Shown piece after piece: positions 40,668 to 49,790 of a stretch of DNA of 64,000 bases. The notes under the pieces are model-generated. The model saw only the letters and a program-made list of their open reading frames with translations, was not told the DNA's origin and searched no databases. Each line of letters opens with the position of its first letter. Position 1 is the stretch's first letter. The stretch lies in assembly GCA_001310715.1 (NCBI GenBank), contig BAXV01000007.1, forward strand, positions 43,337 to 107,336, given 5' to 3'. Source of the DNA: Pseudovibrio sp. JCM 19062. GTDB taxonomy: Bacteria; Pseudomonadota; Alphaproteobacteria; Rhizobiales; Stappiaceae. Both the position numbers and the translations under genes were made by a program.

Positions 40668-41759
40668 TTATTGTTGAAATGGAATTGGTTTTTCAGAGGT
40701 ATTGGTGATGCAAAGGACTTTGAACAGTGCACCCATCTGATCATCAGCTGCAAGGCGTTCTACGTCTTTGCGGATCTGGTCCTGATCAAGGGTGGACTTG
40801 CCTGCGCCAAGCTGACCGGCTCGCTCCAGCAAGCCGAGGCCCAGCAGGAACTGGCCCTGGGTGATCGGGCCGTGCGCCTTGGCGCCTTGTGCCAGTGCGG
40901 CGTTGGCAAGGGCCTGAAAGTTGACGTGGGCGGTCAGATCAGCTTCGCCGCAATGGTCCAGCGTTGAGACGTATTCGTGCTTTTTGAGGGCCTGAAACGT
41001 GTCACCAGTGGCGGTTTTGGCGTAGCCGTAGTCGATGAGCAAAGCAGCGCCGCCGTTTTGCCGGATGCGCTGGCTGATGTGCGCGGCAATTGCGCTGGAA
41101 GCGGGAGACACTTCCAGCGTATCGCCCAGTTTGGCCTTCAGGTTTGCTTTGGCTACATCTGCCGGAGACAGAGTGCCAGCACCGATGCCGAAGGTGAGGT
41201 TGCCATCATCATCCAGTCCAACACACCTTTCGCGCCATCCTTGTTCCGTCAGTTGGTACTGGTGGATCGGGAGGGCGTCAAACAGTTCGTTGGCGACGAG
41301 CAGGATTGGACCTTCCGGAATGGTTTCCAGCGTGTCGTGCCATTTGATTGTGTAGGCTTTGAGCAGTTTACGCTGTGCTTTGCGCAAGGACGGGCTGGTT
41401 TCTACCAGATGGATCTGCAGGTTGGCGAGCATTTGCGGGCGCAGTGAGACCACGCGCAGAATGTCTTTCATGAGTGTGCCGCGACCTGGCCCCATTTCAA
41501 TCAGGTGAATGGGGCCTTTGAGATCCTGTGAAAGATACTGATGCACAAACCATGCACCGATCAGCTCGCCAAACAGCTGCGAGATTTCGGGTGCTGTTGT
41601 GAAGTCGCCCTTGGTGCCGAAGGGGTGCTGGTGCATGTAGTAGCCGTGCTCGGGATCAGACAGGCACATGCTCATATACTCTGCGACGGACATTGGACCA
41701 TGATCCGCAATCCGCTTTTTGATTTTCTCCTGAAGGGGCGTGGACGCGGAACTGGTCAT
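40668..41759 (-). CDS. midA: Class I SAM-dependent methyltransferase, MidA/NDUFAF7 family
   Basis: Intact 363-residue protein of COG1565, bacterial homologue of the mitochondrial complex I assembly arginine methyltransferase NDUFAF7. Motifs: [40 protein letters not shown], cofactor motif [30 protein letters not shown] and [23 protein letters not shown] 41759 overlaps the lgt stop (ATGA), so it is translationally coupled. Whether it methylates a Nuo subunit here is inference. Confidence 0.93.
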   Translation of the reverse strand: MTSSASTPLQEKIKKRIADHGPMSVAEYMSMCLSDPEHGYYMHQHPFGTKGDFTTAPEISQLFGELIGAWFVHQYLSQDLKGPIHLIEMGPGRGTLMKDILRVVSLRPQMLANLQIHLVETSPSLRKAQRKLLKAYTIKWHDTLETIPEGPILLVANELFDALPIHQYQLTEQGWRERCVGLDDDGNLTFGIGAGTLSPADVAKANLKAKLGDTLEVSPASSAIAAHISQRIRQNGGAALLIDYGYAKTATGDTFQALKKHEYVSTLDHCGEADLTAHVNFQALANAALAQGAKAHGPITQGQFLLGLGLLERAGQLGAGKSTLDQDQIRKDVERLAADDQMGALFKVLCITNTSEKPIPFQQ

Positions 41760-42591
41760 TTGGCTACTTTATTCTCTTCCGGATTTCTTTTTAGGGCCCA
41801 GACTATAATGGCAGCTCCGATAAGGACCATTGGCAGGCTCAGGAGCATACCCATTGTGAGGAAGCCGGAGAGGTATCCGATTTGTGCATCCGGGACGCGG
41901 TAGAGTTCCACGAACGAGCGGGCCAGACCGTAGCCAATGGCAAAGCTGCCAGCGAGAACGCCGGGTTTCTGCAGCAGTTTGAAGCGGTGTGACAACAAGC
42001 GCAGCACGAGGAACAGGAGGGCTCCTTCCAGTGCGGCTTCATAGAGCTGGCTTGGGTGTCTTGGTTCCGGTCCGCCATTGGGGAAGACAACAGCCCATGC
42101 CACGTCGGTTGGGCGGCCCCAGAGTTCGGAGTTGATGAAGTTGGCGATGCGTCCGAAGAAGAGGCCGATAGGGGCGGCGATGGCTGCCAGATCGAACATG
42201 GTCCAGCCGGACAGGTTGCGCGATCTGGAATAGATGATCAGAACAACGATCATGCCAAGCAACCCACCGTGGAAGGCCATGCCGCCTTCCCAAACCGCGA
42301 AAATCTCCAGCGGGTTGGTGAGGTAATAAGGCAGGTTGTAAAACAGCACGTAGCCTAAACGCCCGCCAAGGATGATGCCAAGTGTGGCCACATGACAAAA
42401 TCGTCGATGTTTGCTGCTGTTGGATGAGGGGTCTTGTTCCAGAGCGCTGTGTTGCGGACGGTTACGACCATGTAACGCCATGCAAGCAGAATTCCGGCGA
42501 TATATGCCAGAGCATACCAACGGATGGCGAGTGGACCGAATTCAATCAGAACCGGATCAATCATCGGGAAAGGTATTGCTAGGAGCGGCAT
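41756..42591 (-). CDS. lgt: Prolipoprotein diacylglyceryl transferase, frameshifted
   Basis: Inner-membrane enzyme attaching diacylglycerol to the lipobox cysteine. Start ATG 42591 gives [19 protein letters not shown] then [17 protein letters not shown]. After one indel near 42390 come [16 protein letters not shown], the catalytic HGG region [17 protein letters not shown] and the Lgt signature [18 protein letters not shown]. Seven membrane helices, about 279 residues. Essential in most proteobacteria. GAAGGG precedes the start; the stop overlaps midA. Confidence 0.95.
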
Positions 42592-42795
42592 TGGAAACCC
42601 TTCTGTTATTAACTGAGCGAGCATTCCGACAAGTGGCGGAGTTGGTCAAGTGGTTTATCGCAGGTGTTCAACACAAGCTTTCGTCATTTTACTGACAGGT
42701 TCTTTAGACTTCTGGTCGCAAAACGGGCTTGAGCGCTTGAATCTGTCGAACCAGACCAATACTTGTTTATGAGATATAAATTTAAAGAGGACGCC

Positions 42796-43080
42796 ATGAG
42801 CCAGTCACCTAATCGCATGTTCGACGAGTTTGCAAAGCTGATGACCGATGCCGCTGGTGTTGCGCAAGGTGCAAAGCGGGAAATGGAAACCGCATTCCGG
42901 GCGCAGCTTGAGCGTTTCATGTCAGATATGGATCTGATTTCGCGCGATGAGTTTGACACAGTCAAAGACATGGCGATCAAAGCGCTTGATGAAGTTGAAA
43001 AGCTGGAAGAGCGTCTTAAAGCAGCCGAAGAACGTCTCGCTGCACTTGATAAAAACACTAAGCCTGAAGACAAAGCGTAG
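42796..43080 (+). CDS. ubiK: Ubiquinone biosynthesis accessory factor UbiK (BMFP protein)
   Basis: Intact 94-residue protein. N-terminal amphipathic part NRMFDEFAKLMTDAAGVAQG and a C-terminal coiled coil (LDEVEKLEERLKAAEERLAA) typical of COG2960/UbiK, which trimerises on membranes and assists ubiquinone synthesis; DLISRDEFDTVKDMA is the family hallmark. ATG 42796 follows AGAGGA. Divergent from lgt. A hairpin with a T-run follows the stop. Confidence 0.92.
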   Translation: MSQSPNRMFDEFAKLMTDAAGVAQGAKREMETAFRAQLERFMSDMDLISRDEFDTVKDMAIKALDEVEKLEERLKAAEERLAALDKNTKPEDKA

Positions 43081-43110
43081 TTCTGGCCGAAAATTACATG
43101 TGAATATGCT

Positions 43111-43325
43111 GTGGGCGGCTGAGAGTCGTCCACAATTTTCGCAATGTTCTGTCGGTTCCCCCTATAGGGGAAAGAGCAGGTCTATCGGTATATTGGGAAA
43201 AAAAGAGATTCTATGTTTCGCATCAATAGTTCCTCTTGGGAACTTCCTTTGTAGTGCATGTTTCTAGTAAAGAGCACGTAAGTGTCTGGTCCACGATCAC
43301 TCGACCCGCCTCCGTCTGGAGTGGG
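43111..43325 (+). other. Row of four hairpins between ubiK and ybjN-like gene
   Basis: 43111-43133: GTGGGCGGCT-GAG-AGTCGTCCAC (two G-U pairs) then AATTTT, a likely ubiK terminator. 43156-43172: TTCCCC-CTATA-GGGGAA. 43228-43244: AGTTCC-TCTTG-GGAACT. 43305-43325: CCCGCCTCC-GTCT-GGAGTGGG, ending 37 bases before the next ATG. The last three would lie in the 5' region of the ybjN-like gene; no known riboswitch is recognised. Confidence 0.5.
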
Positions 43326-43361
43326 TAGAAAACCATTCCTCAAACGGAAAGAGGACCGGAA

Positions 43362-43862
43362 ATGAGCCTTATTGAGTACGGCACGGAACGCCCCCTGAAT
43401 CCGGTTGATACCATCGAAAACCTTGCGACCGGCAATGATTGGTCTTTTGAGCGCCTCGGTGACGACGAAATTTCCATTTCGGTTACAGGGTCTTGGTGCG
43501 ATTATCACGTCACCTTTTCATGGATGGAAGAGTTGGAGGCGCTGCATATGGCAAGCGCGTTCGATCTGAAAGTCCCAGCCCCCAGAAAAGACGATATTGT
43601 GCGTCTGCTTGCTCTGATTAATGAGCAACAGTGGATGGGGCACTTTGATATCTGGGGTCAGGAAGGTGTTGTTATCTTCCGCCAGTCGCTTTTGCTTGCC
43701 GGTGGCGCGGAGGCCAACCCCTCCCAGATCGAGGTTCTTTTCTCCAATTCTCTTGATTCCTGTGAGCGGTACTATCAGGCATTCCAGTTTGTCGTGTGGG
43801 CTGGCAAGACAGCGCAGGAAGCGATGGAAACAGTGATGTTTGAAACTGCCGGTGATGCCTGA
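43362..43862 (+). CDS. YbjN domain-containing protein
   Basis: Intact 166-residue protein with the YbjN/type III chaperone-like fold: NPVDTIENLATGNDWSFERL, EISISVTGSWCDYHVTFSWM and LLALINEQQWMGHFDIW, then the helix SCERYYQAFQFVVWAGKTAQ. In Hyphomicrobiales this gene is normally followed directly by proC, of which only a remnant remains here. GAGGA precedes ATG 43362. Function uncertain; YbjN in E. coli is tied to stress responses. Confidence 0.85.
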   Translation: MSLIEYGTERPLNPVDTIENLATGNDWSFERLGDDEISISVTGSWCDYHVTFSWMEELEALHMASAFDLKVPAPRKDDIVRLLALINEQQWMGHFDIWGQEGVVIFRQSLLLAGGAEANPSQIEVLFSNSLDSCERYYQAFQFVVWAGKTAQEAMETVMFETAGDA

Positions 43863-43867
43863 AATTA

Positions 43868-44005
43868 ATGCATGATCGCCCGCTGGTTCCGGCAGGAGTT
43901 GGCGAAACGGGTGATGCCATGTTGACTGGATGGATGAAGCAGGGTGTGGCCCCTGAGCAGGCAACTGCAACGGCTGCCCCTCGCGCCGCAGAACGTGCTG
44001 ACTAA
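43868..44005 (+). pseudogene. Truncated proC-like remnant (pyrroline-5-carboxylate reductase N-terminus)
   Basis: A 45-codon frame begins five bases after the ybjN-like stop, where proC is normally found in this order. RPLVPAGVGETGDAMLTGWM lines up with the ProC N-terminal Rossmann start, whose usual form is L-A-G-x-G-K-M-G-x-A-M-L-x-G-W. The key Lys-Met-Gly is changed to Glu-Thr-Gly and the frame stops after QGVAPEQATATAAPRAAERA. The other 220 or so residues of ProC are absent; a terminator follows at 44036. It could still be translated as a micro-protein. Identity rests on pattern and position. Confidence 0.6.
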
Positions 44006-44035
44006 GCAGGTTCCAAAATTGCTCGATATTGACGT

Positions 44036-44065
44036 AAAGCCTCGGTTACTAGACTGAGGCTTTTT
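44036..44065 (+). terminator. Rho-independent terminator after ybjN/proC remnant
   Basis: AAAGCCTCGGT...ACTGAGGCTTTTTC, a 9-bp stem followed by a T-run. Confidence 0.88.
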
Positions 44066-44143
44066 CTTTGTATCTGCGCTGTTCATCTGTGTATGATCAG
44101 GTGTTGATGCGTAGAGACAGTGTTGGTCATACAGGAGCGTGCC

Positions 44144-44839
44144 ATGCCCACCGAGAAGACCCATCAGAAAGTCGTGGAAAGTTTCATTGAGCTGCTGAAA
44201 ACGCAGCGGATTGAAGAAATCACCTATGCGGCAATCGCGGATAACGCTGGTGTGAAGATTGAGGTGGTGCGCGCCTGTTGCAATGGCAAGCTTGATCTGC
44301 TTGGCGCCTTTATGCGGGAAATTGACCAGAAGGTTCTTCAGGAGCGTGATCCTGACCTGATGGAGGAGACGGCACGTGACCGTCTTTTCGATGTTCTTAT
44401 GTGCCGACTTGATCTCATGGAACCTTACAAAGAAGCGATCAGAAACCTGCGCAAGACGGTGGTGAAGGACCCGGCTCTGGCCATGCACATGCATAAGCTT
44501 GTGACCCGCTCCATGAAATGGATGATGGTGGCGGCTGGCATTGAAGAGTTTGGCCTGCGCAACGTGGGCATGTCCAATGCTCTGGCTGTTGGGTATGAGC
44601 GGTTGGTTCGTGTCTGGCTTGAGGACGATGCGCCGGGGCATCCAAAGGTTATGGTTGCCGTTGACGAGATGCTGGCACGAGGCGAAAAGTGGATGGGGCG
44701 TGCGTGCCGTGTTGAGAAGGTTGCTGCACCATTCCTTGAGGGACTGGGACGTTTATGCCAGAAACCGACACGTTCGGCTGCTGATAGGAAGGCCCCTGCA
44801 CCTGAACCTACAAATGGCGGGACTGAGGCCAGCTCCTGA
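44144..44839 (+). CDS. TetR-family transcription regulator
   Basis: Intact, about 231 residues. N-terminal HTH region TYAAIADNAGVKIEVVRACC with the preceding helix VVESFIELLKTQRIEEI; the rest is an all-helical ligand domain (LMEPYKEAIRNLRKTVVKD, SMKWMMVAAGIEEFGLRNVG). The C-terminal 40 residues are polar and Pro/Ala-rich. ATG 44144 (MPTEKTHQKV). Ligand and targets unknown; csaA follows 18 bases later and may be co-transcribed. Confidence 0.83.
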   Translation: MPTEKTHQKVVESFIELLKTQRIEEITYAAIADNAGVKIEVVRACCNGKLDLLGAFMREIDQKVLQERDPDLMEETARDRLFDVLMCRLDLMEPYKEAIRNLRKTVVKDPALAMHMHKLVTRSMKWMMVAAGIEEFGLRNVGMSNALAVGYERLVRVWLEDDAPGHPKVMVAVDEMLARGEKWMGRACRVEKVAAPFLEGLGRLCQKPTRSAADRKAPAPEPTNGGTEASS

Positions 44840-44857
44840 TTTAAATTAGAGAAGATT

Positions 44858-45213
44858 ATGGATCAAACAGAAGATACTAAAACCATCAGTATTGATGATT
44901 TTCTGAATGTGGATGTGCGGGTGGGGACGGTTATCGAGCTGTTGATTTTCCAGAGGCCCGCAAGCCCGCATATAAGCTGAAGATTGATTTTGGGGCTGAG
45001 ATTGGCGTGAAGAAGACCTCTGCCCAGATCACCGCGCATTATGCGCCAGAAGCGCTTATTGGCCGTCAGGTGGTTGCGGTGGTGAATTTTCCTCCCCGCC
45101 AGATCGGACCTTTCATGTCGGAGGTTCTGACACTGGGTCTGTCTGATGAAAACGGCGATATCGTTTTGCTGCAACCAGACAGCAAGGTGCCCAATGGCGG
45201 GCGCATGCATTAA
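44858..45213 (+). CDS. csaA: tRNA-binding/CsaA-type protein, frameshifted
   Basis: Small OB-fold protein with the EMAP/Trbp111-like tRNA-binding domain. Repaired reading: ISIDDFLNVDVRVGTVIE, FPEARKPAYKLKIDFG, KKTSAQITAHYAPEALIGRQ, VVAVVNFPPRQIGPFMSEVL and a C-terminus with VLLQPDSKVPNGGRMH, all typical of CsaA. One base missing near 44938. ATG 44858, about 118 residues. In Bacillus CsaA is a secretion-related chaperone; in proteobacteria tRNA or peptide binding is presumed. Confidence 0.9.
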
Positions 45214-45257
45214 GCGTATTCCCGAAAAGTGGTTCCGGTTTTCGGATAGGAATATGC
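45214..45257 (+). repeat. Dispersed intergenic repeat, copy 2 of type B
   Basis: Element with core CCGAAAAGTGGTTCCGGTTT followed by TCGGATAGG, immediately after the csaA stop. Its reverse complement aligns with 13344-13386. The CCGAAAAGTGG...CCGGTTTTCGG unit is abundant between genes in Hyphomicrobiales. Confidence 0.75.
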
Positions 45258-45271
45258 ACGGAAATAAAGAC

Positions 45272-45315
45272 TTGGAGCGTGGTGCGTGAATGCATATGAA
45301 CGCACCACGCTCCAA
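45272..45315. repeat. 16-bp perfect inverted repeat
   Basis: TTGGAGCGTGGTGCGT and ACGCACCACGCTCCAA flank a 12-base loop containing TGCATATGA. Longest perfect inverted repeat noticed in the window. Being 59 bases after csaA it could end that transcript, but no T-run follows. Confidence 0.85.
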
Positions 45316-45895
45316 GCGTGATGAGCTTTATGTGACAGGAAGGGGAGAAAAACTTATCCCCCTGACGGTTTTCTCAGGCTACTTTAAATCCCATGCCCAC
45401 GTGACGGGCTGCTGGCGGACCGGCCGTCAGTGTGGCGTGGGTTGGGCGGGGCTGCTGGAAGAGGTAACGAACCTTTCGGCGGTCCGGTGAACCGATCTTC
45501 AAACGTGGCCGCATGGTTTGAGGGGAAGGGCCCAGGACTATAGGGTATCACGCGGTGGCAAATGCGGATGTTGTGAGAGGGAAACCTGTTGCTCCAGTCA
45601 AGTTTGCCAAGGACGGCGGAACTGTTTGGGTGCGGAAACGTGCCGAGATAAGCCACTGTCCTTCGGGGAAACCCGTCAATCGTGCCTTATAGGCAAAAGA
45701 GGCGATGTTGTTCATCAAAAGAAAGCCCGGGCAAGGCGACAGCCAATGCCGAAGACTCAATTCTAACAAGTAGCGCAGGCGTTGCCTGCTCGCCTTGCTC
45801 GTCCCGTTTTACGGGAAACTCAGGTGAAACACTGCATGGCTGGCCATGTGGTGCTGTTTGTGCATGGTCCAGATTAACAAGTCAGGGAATACGCT
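45316..45895. other. 580-base region without a recognised gene
   Basis: Located between csaA (plus) and the kinase gene (minus, stopping at 45896), so no promoter is needed here. A plus-strand stretch from about 45520 to 45690 reads YHAVANADVVRGKPVAPVKF, AKDGGTVWVRKRAE and ends KPVNRAL, with some coding character but no start and no recognised family; it may be a decayed gene. A small hairpin GTCCCGTTTTACGGGA lies near 45807. No known RNA family is identified. Confidence 0.35.
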
Positions 45896-47276
45896 TTAGA
45901 TCGGGATACGAATGCGGACGCGCAAGCCGCCCAGTGGGGACTGGCGCAGGAAGATTTCGCCGCCGTGGCTTCGCACGATGTCTCTTGCAATGGCAAGGCC
46001 CAAACCTGAACCACCGCTGTCCTGATTGCGGGCGGTGTCGAGCCTGTGGAATGGGCGGAAGACGTTTTCACGCTCTTCGCGTGGAATGCCGGGGCCATCA
46101 TCATCAACTGTAATGATCAGCCAGTCCGGTGTGCGGTTGCCTTTGATGCGCAGCATCTTGCCGTAGCGCGCTGCATTGGAAATGACATTCAACAGGCAGC
46201 GGCGGAAAGCGCGGCCTTTGACAATGACCAGCGGATCGCCGTCAAACGAGGAAGCGACATCTGCACCGACAACTTCGGCCTCGACTTCCAGATCCTCAAG
46301 CATCAATGCAACATCAACGGGGGCTGGAGGCTCATCGCCATAGCCTTTGGAGAAGGAAAGGTAGTCTTCCAGCATCCGGTTCATTTCATCGACATCATTG
46401 CGCAGCGCGTCTGCTTCAGGGGAGTCATGCAGGAGTGCCAGTTGCAGACGGAAGCGGGTCAGATGGTGCGAAGGTCATGGCTGACGCCTGCGAGCATGGT
46501 GGTGCGCTGGTCAACGTGGCGCTCAATCCGTCGGCGCATATCGATGAAAGCGAGCGCGGCGCGGCGGACTTCACGGGCTCCATGGGGGCGGAAGTTGACG
46601 ACTTGGCGGCCTTTGCCGAATTCCTCTGCGGCGTCCGCCAGCTGTTCGATTGGCCTGATCTGATTACGAAGGAACAAGACCGCGATGATGATGAGGACAA
46701 GGGATGTGGCGATCATCCACACGATGAAAATGTGAGAATTGGATGCGTAGGTCTGACTTCTGCGGGCAATGACACGCAGTGTCTGGTTTTCCAGCTGGAT
46801 ACGGATCTCGACATATTTGGCCGCGCCGATGGTATCAATCCAGAATGGTCTGCCGATACGTGCCGCGATCTCGCGGGTCAGGTAGCGGTCTACCAGATCA
46901 AAGAGCGGTTTTGGCTTTGAGGGTGGAAGCGGTTCCTTGGGAAGGACGGTGACGGACAGGCCCAATGCGCTCGCGCTGATTTGCTTCAAGATCGCGTAGT
47001 TGTCGTCGTGAGCGTAGGTTTCTGTCATGTCGATGACAGCGGCGATGTCGCGTACAACAGCTTCTGACAACCGGCGTGTCACCAGATCGTAGTGGCGCTC
47101 CATGAAGACAAACGCGAGCACTGATTGCAGGATCAGGAACGGGATGATGATGATCAGAAGCGCACGGACATACAGGCCCTTGGGGAGCTGATAATGCAGC
47201 CAGCTCGTCACCGCGAAGTAGGGCGTTAAAAGCGTTCTGACCCATTGAGGGAGTTTGAAACGGTCTGATAAGCCAT
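45896..47276 (-). CDS. EnvZ-like sensor histidine kinase, frameshifted
   Basis: Membrane sensor kinase partnered with the response regulator ending 43 bases upstream. N-terminal helix (ALLIIIIPFLILQSVLAFVF), periplasmic domain of about 130 residues, second helix (IFIVWMIATSLVLIIIAVLF), HAMP (IRPIEQLADAAEEFGKGR), H-box GVSHDLRT, N-box NVISNAARYG, and G-boxes VDDDGPGIPREER and GSGLGLAIARDI. Indels near 47272 and 46460. Start ATG 47276, taken from strong GAGAGGA and the repaired LSDRFKLPQWVRTLLTPYF. About 460 residues. In the petP-petR-kinase order. Confidence 0.92.
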
Positions 47277-47318
47277 TGTCCTCTCGCTGCTGATGCGTGC
47301 TGGCCCCCTTTGGGGCGT

Positions 47319-48020
47319 TTAGTTGGTAATAAGCCGATAACCTATCCCACGCACGGTCTGCAGGTACAAGGGATTGCCGGGGTCTTCCTCAATCTTTCTT
47401 CTCAGGCGGTTTACCTGAACGTCGATTGTGCGTTCGCCAAGCGAGACGTCGGAACCGACCAGATCCGAGCGGGCAACGGTCTGACCAGGCTTTTCCGCGA
47501 AGGTGTTGAGGATCTGCTTCTCGCGGTCGGTCAGGCGGACGTATTCGTCGTTGCGTTTGAGCTCGCCGCGTTCGGAATTGTATTGGAACGGGCCGAATGC
47601 GAGGACCTCAAGTTTCATTTTTGGTTTTGGCCCGCCGCGACGGAGGATGGCCGAAATTCTGAGGAGGAGTTCGCGTGGCTCAAATGGTTTGGACACATAG
47701 TCATCAACGCCGGCTTCCAGTCCTTCAATGCGGTCTTCGGTATCGGAACGGGCGGTGAGCATGAGGATCGGGACCGCTTTGGTGCGGCGCAGATCCTTTG
47801 CAAGCTCAAGACCGCTTTCTCCCGGCATCATGACGTCGAGAATAAGCAGGTCAAATTCGAGTCCAGTCAGTCTGCGGCGGGCTTCCTCAGCGTCTTTTGC
47901 GACGGTGACGCGAAATCCGCTCTCGCCGAGGAACCTTTGCAGAAGGTCCCGAATACGGCTGTCATCGTCAATCAGGAGAATGTGAGGTGCATCATCTTCT
48001 AAAAGAGCTGAGCGGGCCAC
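47319..48020 (-). CDS. petR: OmpR-family response regulator, PetR-like
   Basis: Intact, 233 residues. Receiver domain with acidic pocket D18-D20, phospho-acceptor D62 in LLILDVMMPG and K111 in YVSKPFEP; C-terminal winged helix with GELKRNDEYVRLTDREKQIL and SLGERTIDVQVNRLRRKIEE, LQTVRGIGYRL. Gene order MarR-regulator then this regulator is that of petP-petR of Rhodobacter capsulatus, which are needed for petABC expression; petABC itself is at 26668-29348. A kinase gene follows at once. The PetR identity is by context and resemblance. Confidence 0.85.
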   Translation of the reverse strand: MARSALLEDDAPHILLIDDDSRIRDLLQRFLGESGFRVTVAKDAEEARRRLTGLEFDLLILDVMMPGESGLELAKDLRRTKAVPILMLTARSDTEDRIEGLEAGVDDYVSKPFEPRELLLRISAILRRGGPKPKMKLEVLAFGPFQYNSERGELKRNDEYVRLTDREKQILNTFAEKPGQTVARSDLVGSDVSLGERTIDVQVNRLRRKIEEDPGNPLYLQTVRGIGYRLITN

Positions 48021-48029
48021 GGTATTTCC

Positions 48030-48506
48030 TCAATCTGTTTCTTTGGTGATGAGACGAGCAACTTCGCTGCGCTCATTCTCATCAATCATAAGATATAAAA
48101 ACTGACGAACAATATCATCACTGCCATCTGGCATGAGTGAAATTGCCTTATTAATACGTTGGGTCTGAAGCTTGGAGAGTTGGGCACAAAATTCTGTCCC
48201 CTTTTCCGTCGTATAAAGCAGACGTTGACGACGGTCCAATGCTCCTGGTTCCTGACAGATGAAGTCTTCGTCGACCAACTGCTTTAATACACGTCCCAAG
48301 CTTTGCTTCGTGATCTTTAAAATATCGAGCAGGTCGGAGACCCTGATTCCGGGGTTTCTGTGCACAAAATGAAGCACACGGTGATGGGCACGGCCAAAGC
48401 CAAGCTCATCGAGAAGCACATCCGGATCACCTGTAAAATCGCGATAGGCGAAGAAAAACAGCTCAATGAGGTCAAACCGTGGTGAATTGATGTCTTTTTT
48501 GCTCAT
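48030..48506 (-). CDS. petP: MarR-family regulator, PetP-like
   Basis: Intact 158-residue winged-helix protein. FDLIELFFFAYRDFTGDPDV at the start, recognition part IRVSDLLDILKITKQSLGRV and wing DRRQRLLYTTEKGTEF. Nine bases ahead of petR, so translated together. In R. capsulatus PetP is a MarR-type protein required with PetR for bc1 expression; the same tandem with a divergent ilvE occurs in many Hyphomicrobiales. Ligand unknown. Confidence 0.82.
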   Translation of the reverse strand: MSKKDINSPRFDLIELFFFAYRDFTGDPDVLLDELGFGRAHHRVLHFVHRNPGIRVSDLLDILKITKQSLGRVLKQLVDEDFICQEPGALDRRQRLLYTTEKGTEFCAQLSKLQTQRINKAISLMPDGSDDIVRQFLYLMIDENERSEVARLITKETD

Positions 48507-48826
48507 TTCCTATCCCGGGTAACTGCCTATTTTTTAATCTTACAAAAAAATACGTCAGTTATGTTGACTTATTTCAGAATGATAGTTACTAATTGCCCAT
48601 CGATGAAGAAAGGAAATAACTCAACACAGCACATTCGCGCAATAGTTGAAAAAGTCATTTCTACATCGGTTTGTAGTGGTGGGTAGGTTGTAATCACTTG
48701 CAGTCTTTAATGCGGCTGATATGACTTCCTGCCTCAAAGTAACCCTTTAATTTAGTTAGAACACACTTTGACTGGCAAGGCTTTGCCTTGTTCGCACCGT
48801 GCTTGTTCGCCATATGGAGAAGAGAA
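48507..48826. promoter_or_regulatory. Divergent promoter region petP/ilvE
   Basis: About 320 AT-rich bases between the divergent genes. GAGAAGAGAA just before 48827 is the ilvE ribosome site. No RNA structure or operator was recognised with confidence. Confidence 0.4.
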
Positions 48827-49722
48827 ATGGCGGGTATATCCTTTGATCAACTGGAAGGCTCAATCTGGTTGGATGGAAAAATCGTTCCGTGGTCAGAGGC
48901 CAAGGTGCACGTGCTAACCCACGGCTTGCACTACGGAAGTAGTGTGTTTGAGGGGCAGCGCGCTTACGGCGGTGAGATCTTCAAACTGGAAGAGCACACC
49001 AAGCGCTTACGCGAATCCGCAGAGGTTTTGGGGTTCACCATCCCTGGAGTGAAGAGCAGATCAACGATGCTTGTAAGCAAATGTTGGTTGAGAACAACCT
49101 GAAAGATGCTTATCTGCGTCCGGTTGCCTGGCGCGGCAGTGAGATGATGGGTGTGTCTGCCCAGGCCAACACGATCCACCTGGCGATTGCAGCATGGGAT
49201 TGGCCTAGTTACTACTCTCCTGAAGAGCGCCTGAAGGGTATTCGTCTGGATATGGCGGAATACCGCCGCCCTGATCCAAGTACTGCGCCGTTTAAGTCTA
49301 AGGCAGCGGGCCTTTACATGATCTGCACGATTTCTAAGCATGCTGCAGAGGCAAAAGGGTACTCCGACGCACTTATGCTTGACTGGCAAGCCGGATTGCT
49401 GAGGCAACAAGCGCGAATGTATTTTTTTGTTCAGGATGGAGTGATCCATACGCCACTTGCCGATTGCTTCCTTGATGGCCTCACGCGACGCACAGTGATT
49501 GCGCTGGCGCGGGCTCGCGGTATCGAAGTGATTGAACGGCGTATTATGCCTGAGGAGATGGAAGTCTTTGAAGAATGCTTTCTGACCGGTTCAGCTGCTG
49601 AGGTAACACCGGTTTCAGAAATCGGGCCATACAGCTTTGCTCCGGGTGTTATCTGCAAGCTGATGATCGAGGATTACATGGCGGCTGTGCAGCCTGTAAA
49701 AAAAAGAAGTGCGTGTTGCTAG
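48827..49722 (+). CDS. ilvE: Branched-chain amino acid aminotransferase, frameshifted
   Basis: PLP fold-type IV transaminase for leucine, isoleucine and valine. [40 protein letters not shown], then after an indel near 49048 [20 protein letters not shown], and [21 protein letters not shown] compensating pair (near 49393 and in the T7 run near 49425) hides a misread LLRQQARMY; the alternative frame reads [13 protein letters not shown], matching the family. ITxRTVI-like [17 protein letters not shown] follows, and [18 protein letters not shown] is the C-terminal signature. ATG 48827, about 298 residues. Divergent from petP. Confidence 0.94.
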
Positions 49723-49749
49723 CTAATCTGTTTGCAACATAGAGAATTC

Positions 49750-49783
49750 AAAGCCCGCAGCTCTCACTGAGCGGCGGGCTTTT
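49750..49783. terminator. Bidirectional terminator between ilvE and the MFS gene
   Basis: AAAGCCCGC ... GCGGGCTTT with inner GCTC/GAGC, 27 bases after ilvE and just before the convergent MFS stop; short T-run on the plus strand. Confidence 0.85.
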
Positions 49784-49790
49784 ACTTTGA

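Noticed and set aside
45316..45720. Possible RNase P RNA, tmRNA or cobalamin riboswitch in the gene-free region, suggested by motifs like GGGAA, CCACTG and GGTGC.
   Set aside because: The order and spacing of conserved blocks do not match any of these RNAs, and a tmRNA tag sequence is absent.
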